Origin: Clostridiales bacterium NK3B98
Lineage (GTDB): Bacteria > Bacillota > Clostridia > Oscillospirales > Oscillospiraceae
Assembly (NCBI GenBank): GCA_000421005.1
Contig: ATWA01000020.1
Span: forward strand, 1-36,272
Direction of reading: 5' to 3'
DNA length: 36,272 nucleotides
Part shown: positions 6,951 through 14,886 of the stretch, one piece after another
Layout of the letters: each line of letters opens with the position of its first letter
Position numbering within the stretch: the first letter of the stretch is position 1
Translations under genes and position numbers: made by a program
The notes under the pieces: model-generated
What the model was told of the DNA's origin: nothing
Database searches by the model: none
The model's input: only the letters and a program-made list of their open reading frames with translations

Positions 6951-9900
6951 GGGAAGAATCTCCTTTATGATGATTTTTTGTGAGCATCCAAGCGAGGGCG
7001 GAGAGCATCAGCACGCCGAACAGGACAGAGGCAAGGGTGCCGTGTCCTCCGGTTGCGGGAAGCTGATACTGTGCGCCGTTGGTGATGGTGTAAGTAAGGT
7101 CATAGAAGTGGTTGGCGTTGTCAAAGTAGACGTTACCGGGCTGGTCGGATTCCTCCCCAGACTGCACCAGCGGGAGAGTGATCTCCACAGGTTTTGTCAG
7201 CAGGGTCTGACCCGCTATCGTTTTTGTTTCTGTGAGGGTATAACTGCCCTCCGGAAGCTGGGTGAGTTTCAGATTGCCGTCTGCATCGGTGACCAAATCG
7301 GTGGTCGTGGGCTTGCCGCTCTCAGCGGCGGGAATCCAGTCGCCGTTGTCGGCTTTGAACGTTGCGGCATATTCGTCGCTGTCCATCAGCACAAATGACA
7401 CCGGGTGACCAGATGTGTCCGTCAGTTCAAAGTGAACGCCAGCCAAAGGTTGCCCTTTGGCATCCTGTTTGTGGATGGTGACATTGCCTTGAGAGACGAC
7501 ATTCAGCGCATCCACGTCATGACAATCACCCTCGCCGCCTCCGGGAGTTTTGGTGACGGTTCCGGTGGTGCCGTTGGTTTTGTGGTAGGAGTACAGATAC
7601 ACATCGTTGGGGAGGTTGTTCCGGTTGACGTTGGAGCTGTTCAGGATGGAGCAGGAAATTTGAATCCGGAAGGAATCACCCACTGCCAGACGGTCAAAGG
7701 AGATGGAAAAAGTGCGTTTCTCCATGTCGTAGCTCACTTTAGTAACGGTTGCCTTGCCGCCTTTGGCTGTGGACACCTGACTGCCCGTTACCAGTTCTTT
7801 ACCCAAGGCAAGGGGCGTGTCATTGACCTCACGCCAGCGAATAGGCGTTCCGTCCTTGTTCACCACTGACCACAGCGAATCAGACATAACGTCCTTTACT
7901 TGAAGGTCGTACAAATCCACGTCTCCGGTGTTGGTGACTGTCACTGTGAATTTGGCGTTCTGGTTGTTGTAATATGTCCCAGATACCTTGCCCTCAGTAT
8001 ATCGTCCGGTATTTGCGTCAAAGGCAACAGCTTTCCCGTCCCGGTTGGTTGTCCGTTCCGTGAGTTTGGAGACTGCCATATCCGGGTGAATGGGCGTGTT
8101 GCCAACGGTCACATAGCGCAGTCCGTTTGCGGTGGTGACCGCCATCCCGGCGGGATAGGTGGCGTAGCCAATCATGGGGTTGGTGTAGACCTTGCTGGCA
8201 GAGTAGTCAGAGGGAGCGCCTACGGTCACAGTGAAAGACACATTTTCAGCGGCATATCCCTCCGGGTGCTTTGTCTCTGTAACGGTGTACTTGCCATAGG
8301 GCAGTTCCTTCACGACCATTTTTCCTTCTGCGTTGGTTTCGCCCTCGGTGATTGCCTCGCCTTGCTCGTAGATTACTGTGGAGCGATTGCCCACCTTTGC
8401 CGCAACGTCCTCAGCGGCGGTGACTTCAAAGCCCACCCCCTGAATGGGGGTATTCTTCTCGCTGTCCTGTTTGAGAATGCCAATATAGCCTGTAGGTATT
8501 GCATCTTTGGCAGTATAGGAGAGATTGAGGGCGGTGAACTTCTTCCAAACAAAGGTGGGCGATTCCCAGCCGGAGTTCAGGACTTCCTTGGTTGCAGAGG
8601 TCTCTATGACTTTGTAAGTACCGCCCTCCGTCATGGAGAACGTCCACTGGTTGTTTTTCTCCGGAATTTGATAGGTTCCGGTGGATTGCTCCACCAGATT
8701 GCCCACCTTTTCCCACTTACTGCCATTTTGACGCATGAGGGTGAATGTAATGCCGGATACCGACCACTGCTCGCCGTTCACCATGGCTACCTTTTTCACA
8801 GAAAAATGGTGAGGTTCGGGAGGAGCCGCAGCAATTTTCGCAGTAGCCTGGGCGGAAATCTGCGCTCCTTCTGACATGCCAGCCACCAGCATGTTCTGGT
8901 AGTCGTCGTCCGGAGCCTGACCCCATTCCACTTCATCCGTAGCCGCCAATTTGGAGTAGGATTTCATGGAGATGCTGATGGTTCGGTCCGCATTGCCTCT
9001 GGGGATAGAGGAAAGGGTAAACCTGCCCTCGGCACTGCCGGAGGTTCCCGCCATTCCCCGCAGGACGATGGTGCCGCTGACCGCCTTGTTCTTGGCGGTG
9101 TTGAGCGTGCCGTCATCCTCTACCCAGCGGGTGTTCTGGCCTGTGGTCAGCAATGTGCCGGAGGGCAGATTTTTGATGGTGATTTTATAGATGCCGTAGG
9201 CTCGATAGGGGACGATGCTCACGGCCACCTTGGAAGTTGTGCTGTCCGTGACAGTCGGTGTGACGGTATACTTTGCCGCCGTCTTGGGGTTGTTCAACAG
9301 CTCCATCCCTCTGGTGCAGAGGGCTTTGGAGTAGTCATACACTTCATCATAATCGTCTCGAGCCACCACATAGCGGTTGTAGGTTTCGTTCACCGTCCAA
9401 TCTTCCGCAAGGGATTTCTGGGCGGCACCGATTGCCGCCTGTGTTGCCTGCTGTGCCTGTGTTGAGGTCAGGTCATAGCCGAACATCTCCTCAATTCGTG
9501 CCAGAGAATTGCTGGGATAGCCCAATGCGCAGATGATTTTACCAACCTGATAGTGTTTGCTGGTGGGGAAGGTTCCCGTTTCATAATCCACAGAGCTGTT
9601 TGGTGAGGACAGATTCCGGTTCAGACAGTAGGCAACCCTTGTCTCGTCCCCTCTTTCGGCATAGAACTTTGAGTACATACTGCCCTCGGGCGAATAGATG
9701 TACCAGATATCCCCCCATCCGCTGTTGCTGAATGTCCACGGGGATGACTTTGATGCCGCCAGAAGGGGCGCTTTTCGCATGGGTATGGGAGGCTGTTCCT
9801 CGTCGGGGGTTTCCTCCACTTCTTCCTCTGGCTCATCCGCTGGTGCTTCTTCAACAGTGGGTTCCGGTTGTGCTTCCTCCTCGGTGGACGCTTCCGGCTG

Positions 9901-10173
9901 TGGCTTTTGGGAAGTTTCCTCCTGCTTCTCCATGGATTCTTCCGGTTTTGCAGAAGCTTCTCCGGTCTCCGCTTCATGCGGGATATCCGGTTTCTCTGGC
10001 TGTTCCGTTTCGTTGTCCTGTTCTTGTGATAATTCTGCGTCCTCTGGCGTGATATCTGCTGTGGGTGATGCTCCTTCTGTTTCCGTCTCAGCCGCAAAAG
10101 CAGGCGCAAGACAGGAAAAAAGAACAGCACCGCACAGCAGGAGTGCCAGCAGTCGTTTTGTTCTTATATGCAA
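6862..10173 (-). CDS. Pilus tip adhesin with thioester and Cna_B domains
   Basis: The precursor has 1103 aa. A signal peptide (1-28, ending PAFA-A) is followed by an acidic Pro/Glu-rich stalk to about residue 132. A thioester-type adhesin domain follows (YCLNRN, and TQAAIG near 250 as the partner segment). Then come Cna_B domains (VTETKHPEGY), a DUF11-like stretch (VTVTNTGDVDL), a last Cna_B repeat (YTLTETKTIAG) and the sorting signal LPATG at 1038-1042 with its membrane helix. Thioester domains can bind host surfaces covalently. The start is TTG with GGAG about 10 nt upstream. After the helix the frame runs 37 extra residues into the pilin gene. One more A in the A6 tract at 6974-6979 would give a normal end, KKSS plus stop at 6965. 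Confidence 0.85.
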   Translation of the reverse strand: MHIRTKRLLALLLCGAVLFSCLAPAFAAETETEGASPTADITPEDAELSQEQDNETEQPEKPDIPHEAETGEASAKPEESMEKQEETSQKPQPEASTEEEAQPEPTVEEAPADEPEEEVEETPDEEQPPIPMRKAPLLAASKSSPWTFSNSGWGDIWYIYSPEGSMYSKFYAERGDETRVAYCLNRNLSSPNSSVDYETGTFPTSKHYQVGKIICALGYPSNSLARIEEMFGYDLTSTQAQQATQAAIGAAQKSLAEDWTVNETYNRYVVARDDYDEVYDYSKALCTRGMELLNNPKTAAKYTVTPTVTDSTTSKVAVSIVPYRAYGIYKITIKNLPSGTLLTTGQNTRWVEDDGTLNTAKNKAVSGTIVLRGMAGTSGSAEGRFTLSSIPRGNADRTISISMKSYSKLAATDEVEWGQAPDDDYQNMLVAGMSEGAQISAQATAKIAAAPPEPHHFSVKKVAMVNGEQWSVSGITFTLMRQNGSKWEKVGNLVEQSTGTYQIPEKNNQWTFSMTEGGTYKVIETSATKEVLNSGWESPTFVWKKFTALNLSYTAKDAIPTGYIGILKQDSEKNTPIQGVGFEVTAAEDVAAKVGNRSTVIYEQGEAITEGETNAEGKMVVKELPYGKYTVTETKHPEGYAAENVSFTVTVGAPSDYSASKVYTNPMIGYATYPAGMAVTTANGLRYVTVGNTPIHPDMAVSKLTERTTNRDGKAVAFDANTGRYTEGKVSGTYYNNQNAKFTVTVTNTGDVDLYDLQVKDVMSDSLWSVVNKDGTPIRWREVNDTPLALGKELVTGSQVSTAKGGKATVTKVSYDMEKRTFSISFDRLAVGDSFRIQISCSILNSSNVNRNNLPNDVYLYSYHKTNGTTGTVTKTPGGGEGDCHDVDALNVVSQGNVTIHKQDAKGQPLAGVHFELTDTSGHPVSFVLMDSDEYAATFKADNGDWIPAAESGKPTTTDLVTDADGNLKLTQLPEGSYTLTETKTIAGQTLLTKPVEITLPLVQSGEESDQPGNVYFDNANHFYDLTYTITNGAQYQLPATGGHGTLASVLFGVLMLSALAWMLTKNHHKGDSSHETNDRCPALPAVAGNDVRPVFGRRTAHH

Positions 10174-10602
10174 TGGTTTCTCCTTTCACGAAGGAGGTCA
10201 GAGATCGCTCTGACCTCCGACAATTGCGTGATCAATCAATCGTCCTATTTCTCTCAGCCCCGGACGAATGGGAACACTGCGGGCCGCTTTTGGCAAGCTG
10301 TCATAGCTCCATACTGGCGATTCCCGCTCAGTACAGAGACTCTCCCCTAGTCCTTGGGAAGCTGTGAAGAAGTATCATTGTCTCCTGTCAGGGTCATGGC
10401 GGCCAGAGTGCCATCTCTGGTTTCAGAACGGACGTAGATCGCTGGATTTCGCATTGTCTCGGCGGCGTGTCCTGCTCGCTGGACTGACAGGGAATGTACC
10501 CGCAGCGCTGCGTATTCAGTTGTCGAGATACAGCGGGGGTAAAAAGTCCCCTCACTTAAAGTCCAAATATCGGGGGTTTGTCAGGGCATTTTCACAGTTT
10601 AT
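10174..10602 (-). promoter_or_regulatory. Long structured 5' leader of the pilus operon
   Basis: These 429 bases hold no convincing gene. On the transcribed strand they contain a 12-base palindrome CGCAGCGCTGCG (10501-10512), a long-range 8-bp pairing CCTGTCAG/CTGACAGG (about 10485-10492 with 10383-10390) and CCAGAG/CTCTGG inside it. An 11-bp perfect hairpin (GGAGGTCAGAG and its complement, 10193-10218) lies just before the ribosome site of the tip gene. I tried and could not fit a known riboswitch. No near-consensus promoter was found inside. Confidence 0.45.
10193..10218 (-). promoter_or_regulatory. 11-bp hairpin before tip adhesin ribosome site
   Basis: GGAGGTCAGAG (10193-10203) and CTCTGACCTCC (10208-10218) pair perfectly around ATCG. 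On the mRNA the hairpin ends about 20 nt before the TTG start, and one arm contains an anti-Shine-Dalgarno-like CCTCC. It could compete for the AAGGAG ribosome site. Confidence 0.5.
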
Positions 10603-11044
10603 TTACAAATTGTTCATAAAGCGAGCCAGTTTGCGCCGCGCCACCTGAATGGACTCATGTACTGCCTGTCTGGTAAGGTGCTTCATTCTGGCAATTTCGC
10701 TGACCGAATAGCCCTTGGCATACAGCAGAAATCGCTCATACTGAGTTGCAGTCAAGGTTTTGAGCGCATGATGAAGAACAATGCGTCTGGAAATCAGCTC
10801 TTCCTGATTGGGGAATGTATGATCGCTGCTTTTCATCTGATCTTCCGGGTAAGTATCCACAGAGATTTCCTGCTTTTTCTGTCTCGTGATAATCCTGATC
10901 TGACCATTCCTTCCATTGAAGAAACTCCATTACGCTGGAAAAGTCTTTTTCGGTCAGTGTGATAGTTTTACCGTCCGCAGTTTGGTATACAACGGCTGTT
11001 TCGGTTTTACTGTTTTTGCTAAAATCGTTGTTTTTCTGATACAT
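10603..11044 (-). pseudogene. Sigma-70 region-4-like factor, frameshifted
   Basis: Two overlapping frames make one gene. The first, from ATG at 11044 (GGAG/GAGG upstream), encodes an acidic N-terminus with EFLQWKEWSDQDYHETEK. This is typical of small sigma-like factors on clostridial mobile elements. The second, ending at 10603, encodes LTATQYERFLLYAKGYSVSE followed by a second helix, a clear sigma-70 region 4 helix-turn-helix. The frames would join as ETEKQEISVD if the A5 tract (T5 at 10874-10878 on the plus strand) had one base fewer. As it stands only an 85-aa product from GTG at 10860 carries the DNA-binding helices. It may have controlled the adjacent pilus operon. Confidence 0.65.
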
Positions 11045-11158
11045 TTCCTCACTCCGTTCAGTTTTTGCTCTGAACAGAGCGAGGAGGAGAACGGCAGTGG
11101 GGAGGCAAAAAGCTTGAAAGGACAAACTTTGACAGTCGAAACAGGAAGAAAATTGTCG

Positions 11159-11202
11159 AAAAAAATAACCGTGCGCAGTGCCAACTGGCACAACACACGG
11201 TT
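11159..11202 (-). terminator. Intrinsic terminator, possible attenuator of sigma-like gene
   Basis: On the minus strand a 36-base hairpin (AACCGTGTGTTGTGCCA and its near-complement, loop GT) is followed by TTATTTTTTT. It sits after a TTGACA promoter element (11313-11318) and before the sigma-like start (11044). It could therefore act as a leader attenuator rather than only ending SRAP transcription from upstream. Confidence 0.75.
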
Positions 11203-11289
11203 AAGTGAAATAGATATGTAATTGAATCAACCCGCAGCCTTTGACGGTAATCAAAAGCAACAGAGTGTCATTTCCATCGCCTGCGTCTT

Positions 11290-11330
11290 TCTGTATATAT
11301 TTCGATAGTAACTGTCAAATTATGACAGTT
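11290..11330 (-). promoter_or_regulatory. Promoter and dyad upstream of sigma-like gene
   Basis: On the minus strand a perfect TTGACA (11318-11313) is followed by a poor TACAGA at 17 bp or a better TATACA at 15 bp. The -35 lies inside the dyad AACTGTCA-AATTA-TGACAGTT (11310-11330), a plausible operator. The remaining bases from 11045 to 11475 show no gene. A further small hairpin GTTCAG/CTGAAC (11056-11075) touches the sigma-like ribosome site. Confidence 0.5.
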
Positions 11331-11475
11331 TACTGAAAATATACCACAGACATTTTGTGATGTCACGAAAAATAGTTCGACATAATTCGACCAAGATTCG
11401 TTGAGAATAGAATGGTATCAAATGCGATTAGAGACACCAGAATATACAAAAACACTGGCAGAGATGTTTTTCCTG

Positions 11476-12048
11476 TTATACTGCTTCTCGCACCAGCGTG
11501 GGTGCCGCTGATGCAATCATCTCTCTGGCTGCGTCGTAGTCCGTCAGATAGGGGCGCACATCCTCTGCGCCGACAATCACCGGCATCCGGTTGTGTACCG
11601 GAAGCATGGATTCATTGGCGGCACGGGTGAGGATCACAAAACGGCAGCGCCCATCCAATACCTGATACATTCCGTAGAGATAAAGCACCTGTGCAGCGTT
11701 CACGGTAAACAGATACTTCGTCCTTCGCTCGTCGTGGCTCCACTCATAGAACCCGGTGGCGGGAATAATCGCTCTACGCTGGCGAAGGCTTTCCGCAAAG
11801 GTGCGCTTCTCTGCCGCTGTCTCTGACCGGGCGTTAATAATCAGACGGTTCCCCTGAAACCCGGGCAGACCAAACACACCCGGCACAGCGATGATTTTAT
11901 TGTCCCGCTGAATCACCGCTGGCGCAGAATCCCCTGGGAAAATCTCACCGGTTTTGTAGGCTCCGGCATAGCGCTTCTCCATTGCCTGATAAATGGCAAT
12001 CAGATGTTCATCCGTGACGGTGGTGGTAAAGCTGTATCTTCCGCACAT
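11476..12048 (-). CDS. SRAP-domain protein (YedK/HMCES-like)
   Basis: The protein has 190 aa and begins MCGRYS. Cys2, freed by removal of Met, is the residue that links covalently to abasic sites in single-stranded DNA. The other SRAP active-site positions are present: Asn72 in INARSE, Glu102 in GFYEW and His152 in HNRMP. The family shields abasic sites, forms thiazolidine DNA-protein crosslinks and is often SOS-linked, although no LexA box is obvious here. The ribosome site AAGGAGG lies about 8 nt before ATG. It is transcribed alone, towards the sigma-like gene. Confidence 0.93.
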   Translation of the reverse strand: MCGRYSFTTTVTDEHLIAIYQAMEKRYAGAYKTGEIFPGDSAPAVIQRDNKIIAVPGVFGLPGFQGNRLIINARSETAAEKRTFAESLRQRRAIIPATGFYEWSHDERRTKYLFTVNAAQVLYLYGMYQVLDGRCRFVILTRAANESMLPVHNRMPVIVGAEDVRPYLTDYDAAREMIASAAPTLVREAV

Positions 12049-12084
12049 AAGGCGCCTCCTTGCAGGCTGGTCTTGGCTTTGCTA

Positions 12085-12113
12085 TTGTAATCGAAGTTGC
12101 GTTGGTTTATACT
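12085..12113 (+). promoter_or_regulatory. Promoter of XRE regulator
   Basis: TTGTAA, a 17-bp spacer and TATACT lie about 165 bases before the regulator's start codon. Confidence 0.5.
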
Positions 12114-12278
12114 GAGCGAAAGATAGTCTAACACGAAAGTTAAATCGGTATTATTGTGTATAAACCCTGTAGAATAACTGGTAAACCACAGGTCTACCAA
12201 ACTAAACTGGCAGTCGGTTGAGTAAATATGGAAGGAAGTGATACGATGCAGCAATCAAAAGAAAGGAGCCAAGAACAA

Positions 12279-12686
12279 ATGAAAAAGAAAACACTTGGCA
12301 TGATGATCGCATCATTCAGAAAAGAAAATGGAATGACTCAGCTTGAACTCGCTGAAAAGATGGGTGTGACAGATAAAGCAGTATCAAAATGGGAGAGAGA
12401 TCTTTCTTGCCCTGATGTCAACACAATTCCAAAGCTTGCGGAGACATTTGGAATCAGCGTAGATGAATTGATGCAGATCAATGCTGAATCACAGAATGAG
12501 AATAAGAAAGATATCACACCTATTGTTCATATGATTATGAAGGCTATCTCGCTTGCAATGGGCGTTGGGGTAGTTGTACTTTCAATACTTAAAGAGCTGG
12601 ATGTAAATTCTGGAATGGGAATGCTTGGAATAGGATTGGCATGCCTTGCAATCACAGCGCTTGCTAAGGAAGAGGATGAGACCTAA
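12279..12686 (+). CDS. XRE-family transcriptional regulator
   Basis: The protein has 135 aa from the ATG chosen for its AAAGGAG site 10 nt upstream. In-frame ATGs at 12228 and 12246 are also possible. An HTH_3 domain occupies residues about 5-60 (MTQLELAEKMGVTDKAVSKW is its recognition region). A hydrophobic C-terminal half follows with probably two membrane segments (ISLAMGVGVVVLS and MGMLGIGLACLAIT). XRE-plus-membrane proteins of this type are common clostridial regulators with unknown signals. The gene stands alone and converges on the zinc-ribbon gene. Confidence 0.85.
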   Translation: MKKKTLGMMIASFRKENGMTQLELAEKMGVTDKAVSKWERDLSCPDVNTIPKLAETFGISVDELMQINAESQNENKKDITPIVHMIMKAISLAMGVGVVVLSILKELDVNSGMGMLGIGLACLAITALAKEEDET

Positions 12687-12728
12687 ATTCCAGTTTAATG
12701 CCCCATCGCCCCAAACATTCTGAAATAC

Positions 12729-12914
12729 TCAACACTGTGCGGAGCCATCCCATTTTTCAGCGGCAATCTTCGCCTGAATCTTATCATACTCTGCCCGTTC
12801 TTCCTCTGCGGCAAGACGGACAGCCACCTTCCCGCAATCCGGGCAGCGTTCCGGGAGAGCATCGGCGGGAAAGGTATAGCGGCAATGCTGGCAATCGTAA
12901 ATCACTGTTGACAT
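12729..12914 (-). CDS. Small zinc-ribbon protein
   Basis: The protein has 61 aa. Two CxxC knuckles (CQHC near 8-11 and CPDC near 24-27) form a rubredoxin-like zinc ribbon, followed by a charged helix (LAAEEERAEYDKIQAKIAAE). No enzyme domain is present, and similar proteins are unannotated in many Clostridia. The start at 12914 is chosen over a longer frame because a promoter (12939-12967) lies inside that extension. The ribosome site is weak. Confidence 0.65.
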   Translation of the reverse strand: MSTVIYDCQHCRYTFPADALPERCPDCGKVAVRLAAEEERAEYDKIQAKIAAEKWDGSAQC

Positions 12915-12938
12915 CTCTAATCGTACAAAATATCCTGC

Positions 12939-12967
12939 ATTGTACCACGTTTTAGATAGATAGACAA
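12939..12967 (-). promoter_or_regulatory. Promoter of zinc-ribbon gene
   Basis: On the minus strand TTGTCT (12967-12962), 17 bp and TACAAT (12944-12939) end about 25 bases before the start codon. Confidence 0.7.
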
Positions 12968-13040
12968 TCAAAAACCGATTCCTAAGAAACAGCGAGGAAA
13001 CATTTGGCGAAAAAGCAGAAGAAAAGCTGGTGGATTACAG

Positions 13041-13069
13041 TTGACAAGTGACCCTTCGTTCACTATAAT
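13041..13069 (+). promoter_or_regulatory. Consensus promoter of the tetR operon
   Basis: TTGACA (13041-13046), 17 bp, TATAAT (13064-13069): a perfect sigma-70 consensus at ideal spacing, 41 bases before the chosen ATG. Confidence 0.9.
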
Positions 13070-13087
13070 AGGTGAACGAAGGGTCAC
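13048..13087. promoter_or_regulatory. TetR-type operator, 16-bp perfect arms
   Basis: GTGACCCTTCGTTCAC (13048-13063) is repeated as its exact reverse complement at 13072-13087. The 8-base spacer is TATAATAG, so the -10 box is the centre of the palindrome. Each arm is itself bounded by GTGA...TCAC, suggesting two repressor dimers. Binding would block the promoter completely, indicating autorepression by the adjacent TetR protein. Confidence 0.85.
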
Positions 13088-13109
13088 TCAACTGTTACGG
13101 GAGGTACTT

Positions 13110-13703
13110 ATGGCGAACGACACAAAAGAGAAAATCCTTGCTGCGGCATTGGAGATGTTTTCAAAAAATGGCTATGCGGGGACAAACATCCGCGAACTGA
13201 GCGCATCGCTCGGGCTTGTGAAGTCCGGGGTCTATAAGCACTATGAGAGCAAGGAAGCCATATGGAATGCGCTGCTGGATCAGATGATTGTCTATTACGC
13301 GGAGCATTTCGGCTCGGTGGAGCATCTGCCGTCTGTTCCGGATTCGCTGGAAGAGTTTGTACAGATGACCATGCATATGGTGAACATCACCGTTCATGAT
13401 GAGAAGATCATCATGACGCGCAAGGTGCTGACGCTGGAACAGTATCGGGATGCGCGGGCGTGCGAACTGGCGACAAAACACTTCCTGACCGGGCTTACAG
13501 AGATGTTCACGCATATATTCACCGGCATGATGGAGAAGGGCCTGCTCCGGAAGGATGATCCTGAGATGCTGGCCTTTGCCTATACCGCGCCGATCTCCGC
13601 GCTGATTCACCTGTGCGACCGGGAGCCGGAGAAAACGGAAGGAGCGATCGCGCAAATCGAAGCGTTCAGCCGGCACTTTATTGCGACCTATGGGGTGAAG
13701 TAA
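13110..13703 (+). CDS. TetR/AcrR family transcriptional regulator
   Basis: The protein has 197 aa. A TetR_N helix-turn-helix covers residues about 8-54 (ILAAALEMFSKNGYAGTNIR, then the recognition helix near VKSGVYKHYESKEAI). A helical ligand-binding domain follows. The start is chosen for GGGAGG 8 nt upstream. The longer in-frame reading would translate its own promoter. It heads a set of closely spaced genes (nucleotidyltransferase 2 bases on, isochorismatase remnant, HEAT protein), which it probably represses together with itself. Confidence 0.9.
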   Translation: MANDTKEKILAAALEMFSKNGYAGTNIRELSASLGLVKSGVYKHYESKEAIWNALLDQMIVYYAEHFGSVEHLPSVPDSLEEFVQMTMHMVNITVHDEKIIMTRKVLTLEQYRDARACELATKHFLTGLTEMFTHIFTGMMEKGLLRKDDPEMLAFAYTAPISALIHLCDREPEKTEGAIAQIEAFSRHFIATYGVK

Positions 13704-13705
13704 CC

Positions 13706-14380
13706 ATGTTTGATCTGGACAAATACCTGGCTGATCTGATTCTGAACTGCCGGTCGGCGTTCGGAGAGCGCCTGCTGTACGTGGGGCTGCAGGGAAGCTG
13801 GCTGCGCGGTGAAGCTCATGAAAACAGCGATATCGACATCATGGTTATCCTTGATCGGTTTTCCGTGAGGGATATGGATACATACCGTGGAATTCTGAAG
13901 GAAATCGGTTCTTATGAGAAATCCTGCGGCTTCATCTGCGGGAAAGACGAGATGAAGCGCTGGAGTCCCCTGGAGGTCTGCCAGCTGCGCCAGACGACGA
14001 AAGACCTGGTCGGCAACCTGACGGATTATCTTCCGCCCGCGACTCGGGAAGACGAAATCAACTATGTCAAATTGAGCCTGGGGAATCTGTATCACGAACT
14101 CTGCCACCGCTATATTCACGCGGACAGGGACACGAACGCCGCCAGGTTTCGCGGCATCTGCAAAAGCATGTTTTATCTGATCCAGAATCTGCATTTTCTG
14201 GAAAGCGGGTGCTTTATCCTGCGCAAGACGGATCTGAAGGAAGCGGTTACGGAGGAAGACCGGATCGTTCTGGAAATGGCTGAGTTGCCGGACGGTTACG
14301 ATTTCGATCAGGCTTTCACTTCTCTATTTGCCTGGTGCCAAAGCGCTTTTGCACGCATCAAACGCCTTGGAGGAAAATGA
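13706..14380 (+). CDS. Nucleotidyltransferase-domain protein
   Basis: The protein has 224 aa. The motif GSWLRGEAHENSDIDIMV (about residues 27-44) is the GSx10-12DxD metal-binding signature of the pol-beta/aminoglycoside-nucleotidyltransferase fold. A helical C-terminal domain with LYHELCHRYIH follows, as in ANT-like and MNT-like proteins. The substrate is unknown. It starts 2 bases after the tetR stop with only a weak ribosome site (GGGGTGAAG), so translation is probably coupled to tetR. Confidence 0.8.
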   Translation: MFDLDKYLADLILNCRSAFGERLLYVGLQGSWLRGEAHENSDIDIMVILDRFSVRDMDTYRGILKEIGSYEKSCGFICGKDEMKRWSPLEVCQLRQTTKDLVGNLTDYLPPATREDEINYVKLSLGNLYHELCHRYIHADRDTNAARFRGICKSMFYLIQNLHFLESGCFILRKTDLKEAVTEEDRIVLEMAELPDGYDFDQAFTSLFAWCQSAFARIKRLGGK

Positions 14381-14381
14381 C

Positions 14382-14873
14382 ATGAACCATAAAGCCCTTG
14401 TTGTCATCGATATACAGAATGATATCACCAAGCACTACAGGGACATCATTGACAGACTGAATGCCGCCGTCGAATGGGCGGCGGAAAGCGGCATGGAAAT
14501 TGTGTATATACAGCACAACAATTTGTCCGCTGGAACCCGTACCTTCAAACCGGATACAAAAGGAGCAGAGCTTGTGCCGGAGCTCAAGATCGTCTCGGAT
14601 CATATCTTCGTGAAAACAAAGGCCAACGCTTTGACCAGCGAGGCGTTTTCAGAATTCATCCGGTCAAAGGATATCAGGGAGTTTTAAATTACCGGTGCTG
14701 ATGCCACGGCCTGTGTGAAATCCACTTGTCTCAATATGACCAAGGCGGGATATACGGTGCATGTCATCTCCGACTGCGTCACCAGCTATGACTTGAAGAA
14801 GATGCCGGAAATGCTTGCCTACTACACGGACAAGGGCTGTGAAGTCAAGAACCTTGCCATTTACATGGGATGA
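14382..14873 (+). pseudogene. Isochorismatase-family hydrolase with in-frame stop
   Basis: The reading frame is intact over 163 codons except for TAA at 14685-14687. Before the stop lie the catalytic Asp (VVIDIQND) and Lys (FVKTKANAL). After it, in the same frame, comes TGADATACVKST with the nucleophilic Cys. The family normally has an aromatic residue, often Tyr, at the stop position (EF-x-ITGAD), so TAT or TAC to TAA is a one-base change. The 101-aa product lacks the nucleophile. GGAGG lies about 7 nt upstream of ATG, and the ATG is 2 bases from the previous stop. Confidence 0.85.
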
Positions 14874-14886
14874 ATTATCAATTGAT

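Noticed and set aside
5190-8874. Several long plus-strand frames opposite the pilus genes
   Set aside because: They mirror the codon pattern of the adhesin and pilin, lack ribosome sites and look compositionally artificial (Gly/Val/His rich).
10174-10602. Cyclic-di-GMP or other known riboswitch in the pilus leader
   Set aside because: I could not find the conserved core of the c-di-GMP-I class or any other class I remember; it is left as an unassigned structured leader.
10860-10890. Programmed ribosomal frameshift in the sigma-like gene
   Set aside because: The A5 tract is not a canonical slippery heptamer and no downstream pseudoknot or upstream Shine-Dalgarno stimulator is evident; an indel is simpler.
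13041-13109. Longer N-terminus for the TetR protein
   Set aside because: It would translate the consensus promoter and operator; the ATG at 13110 has a strong ribosome site.
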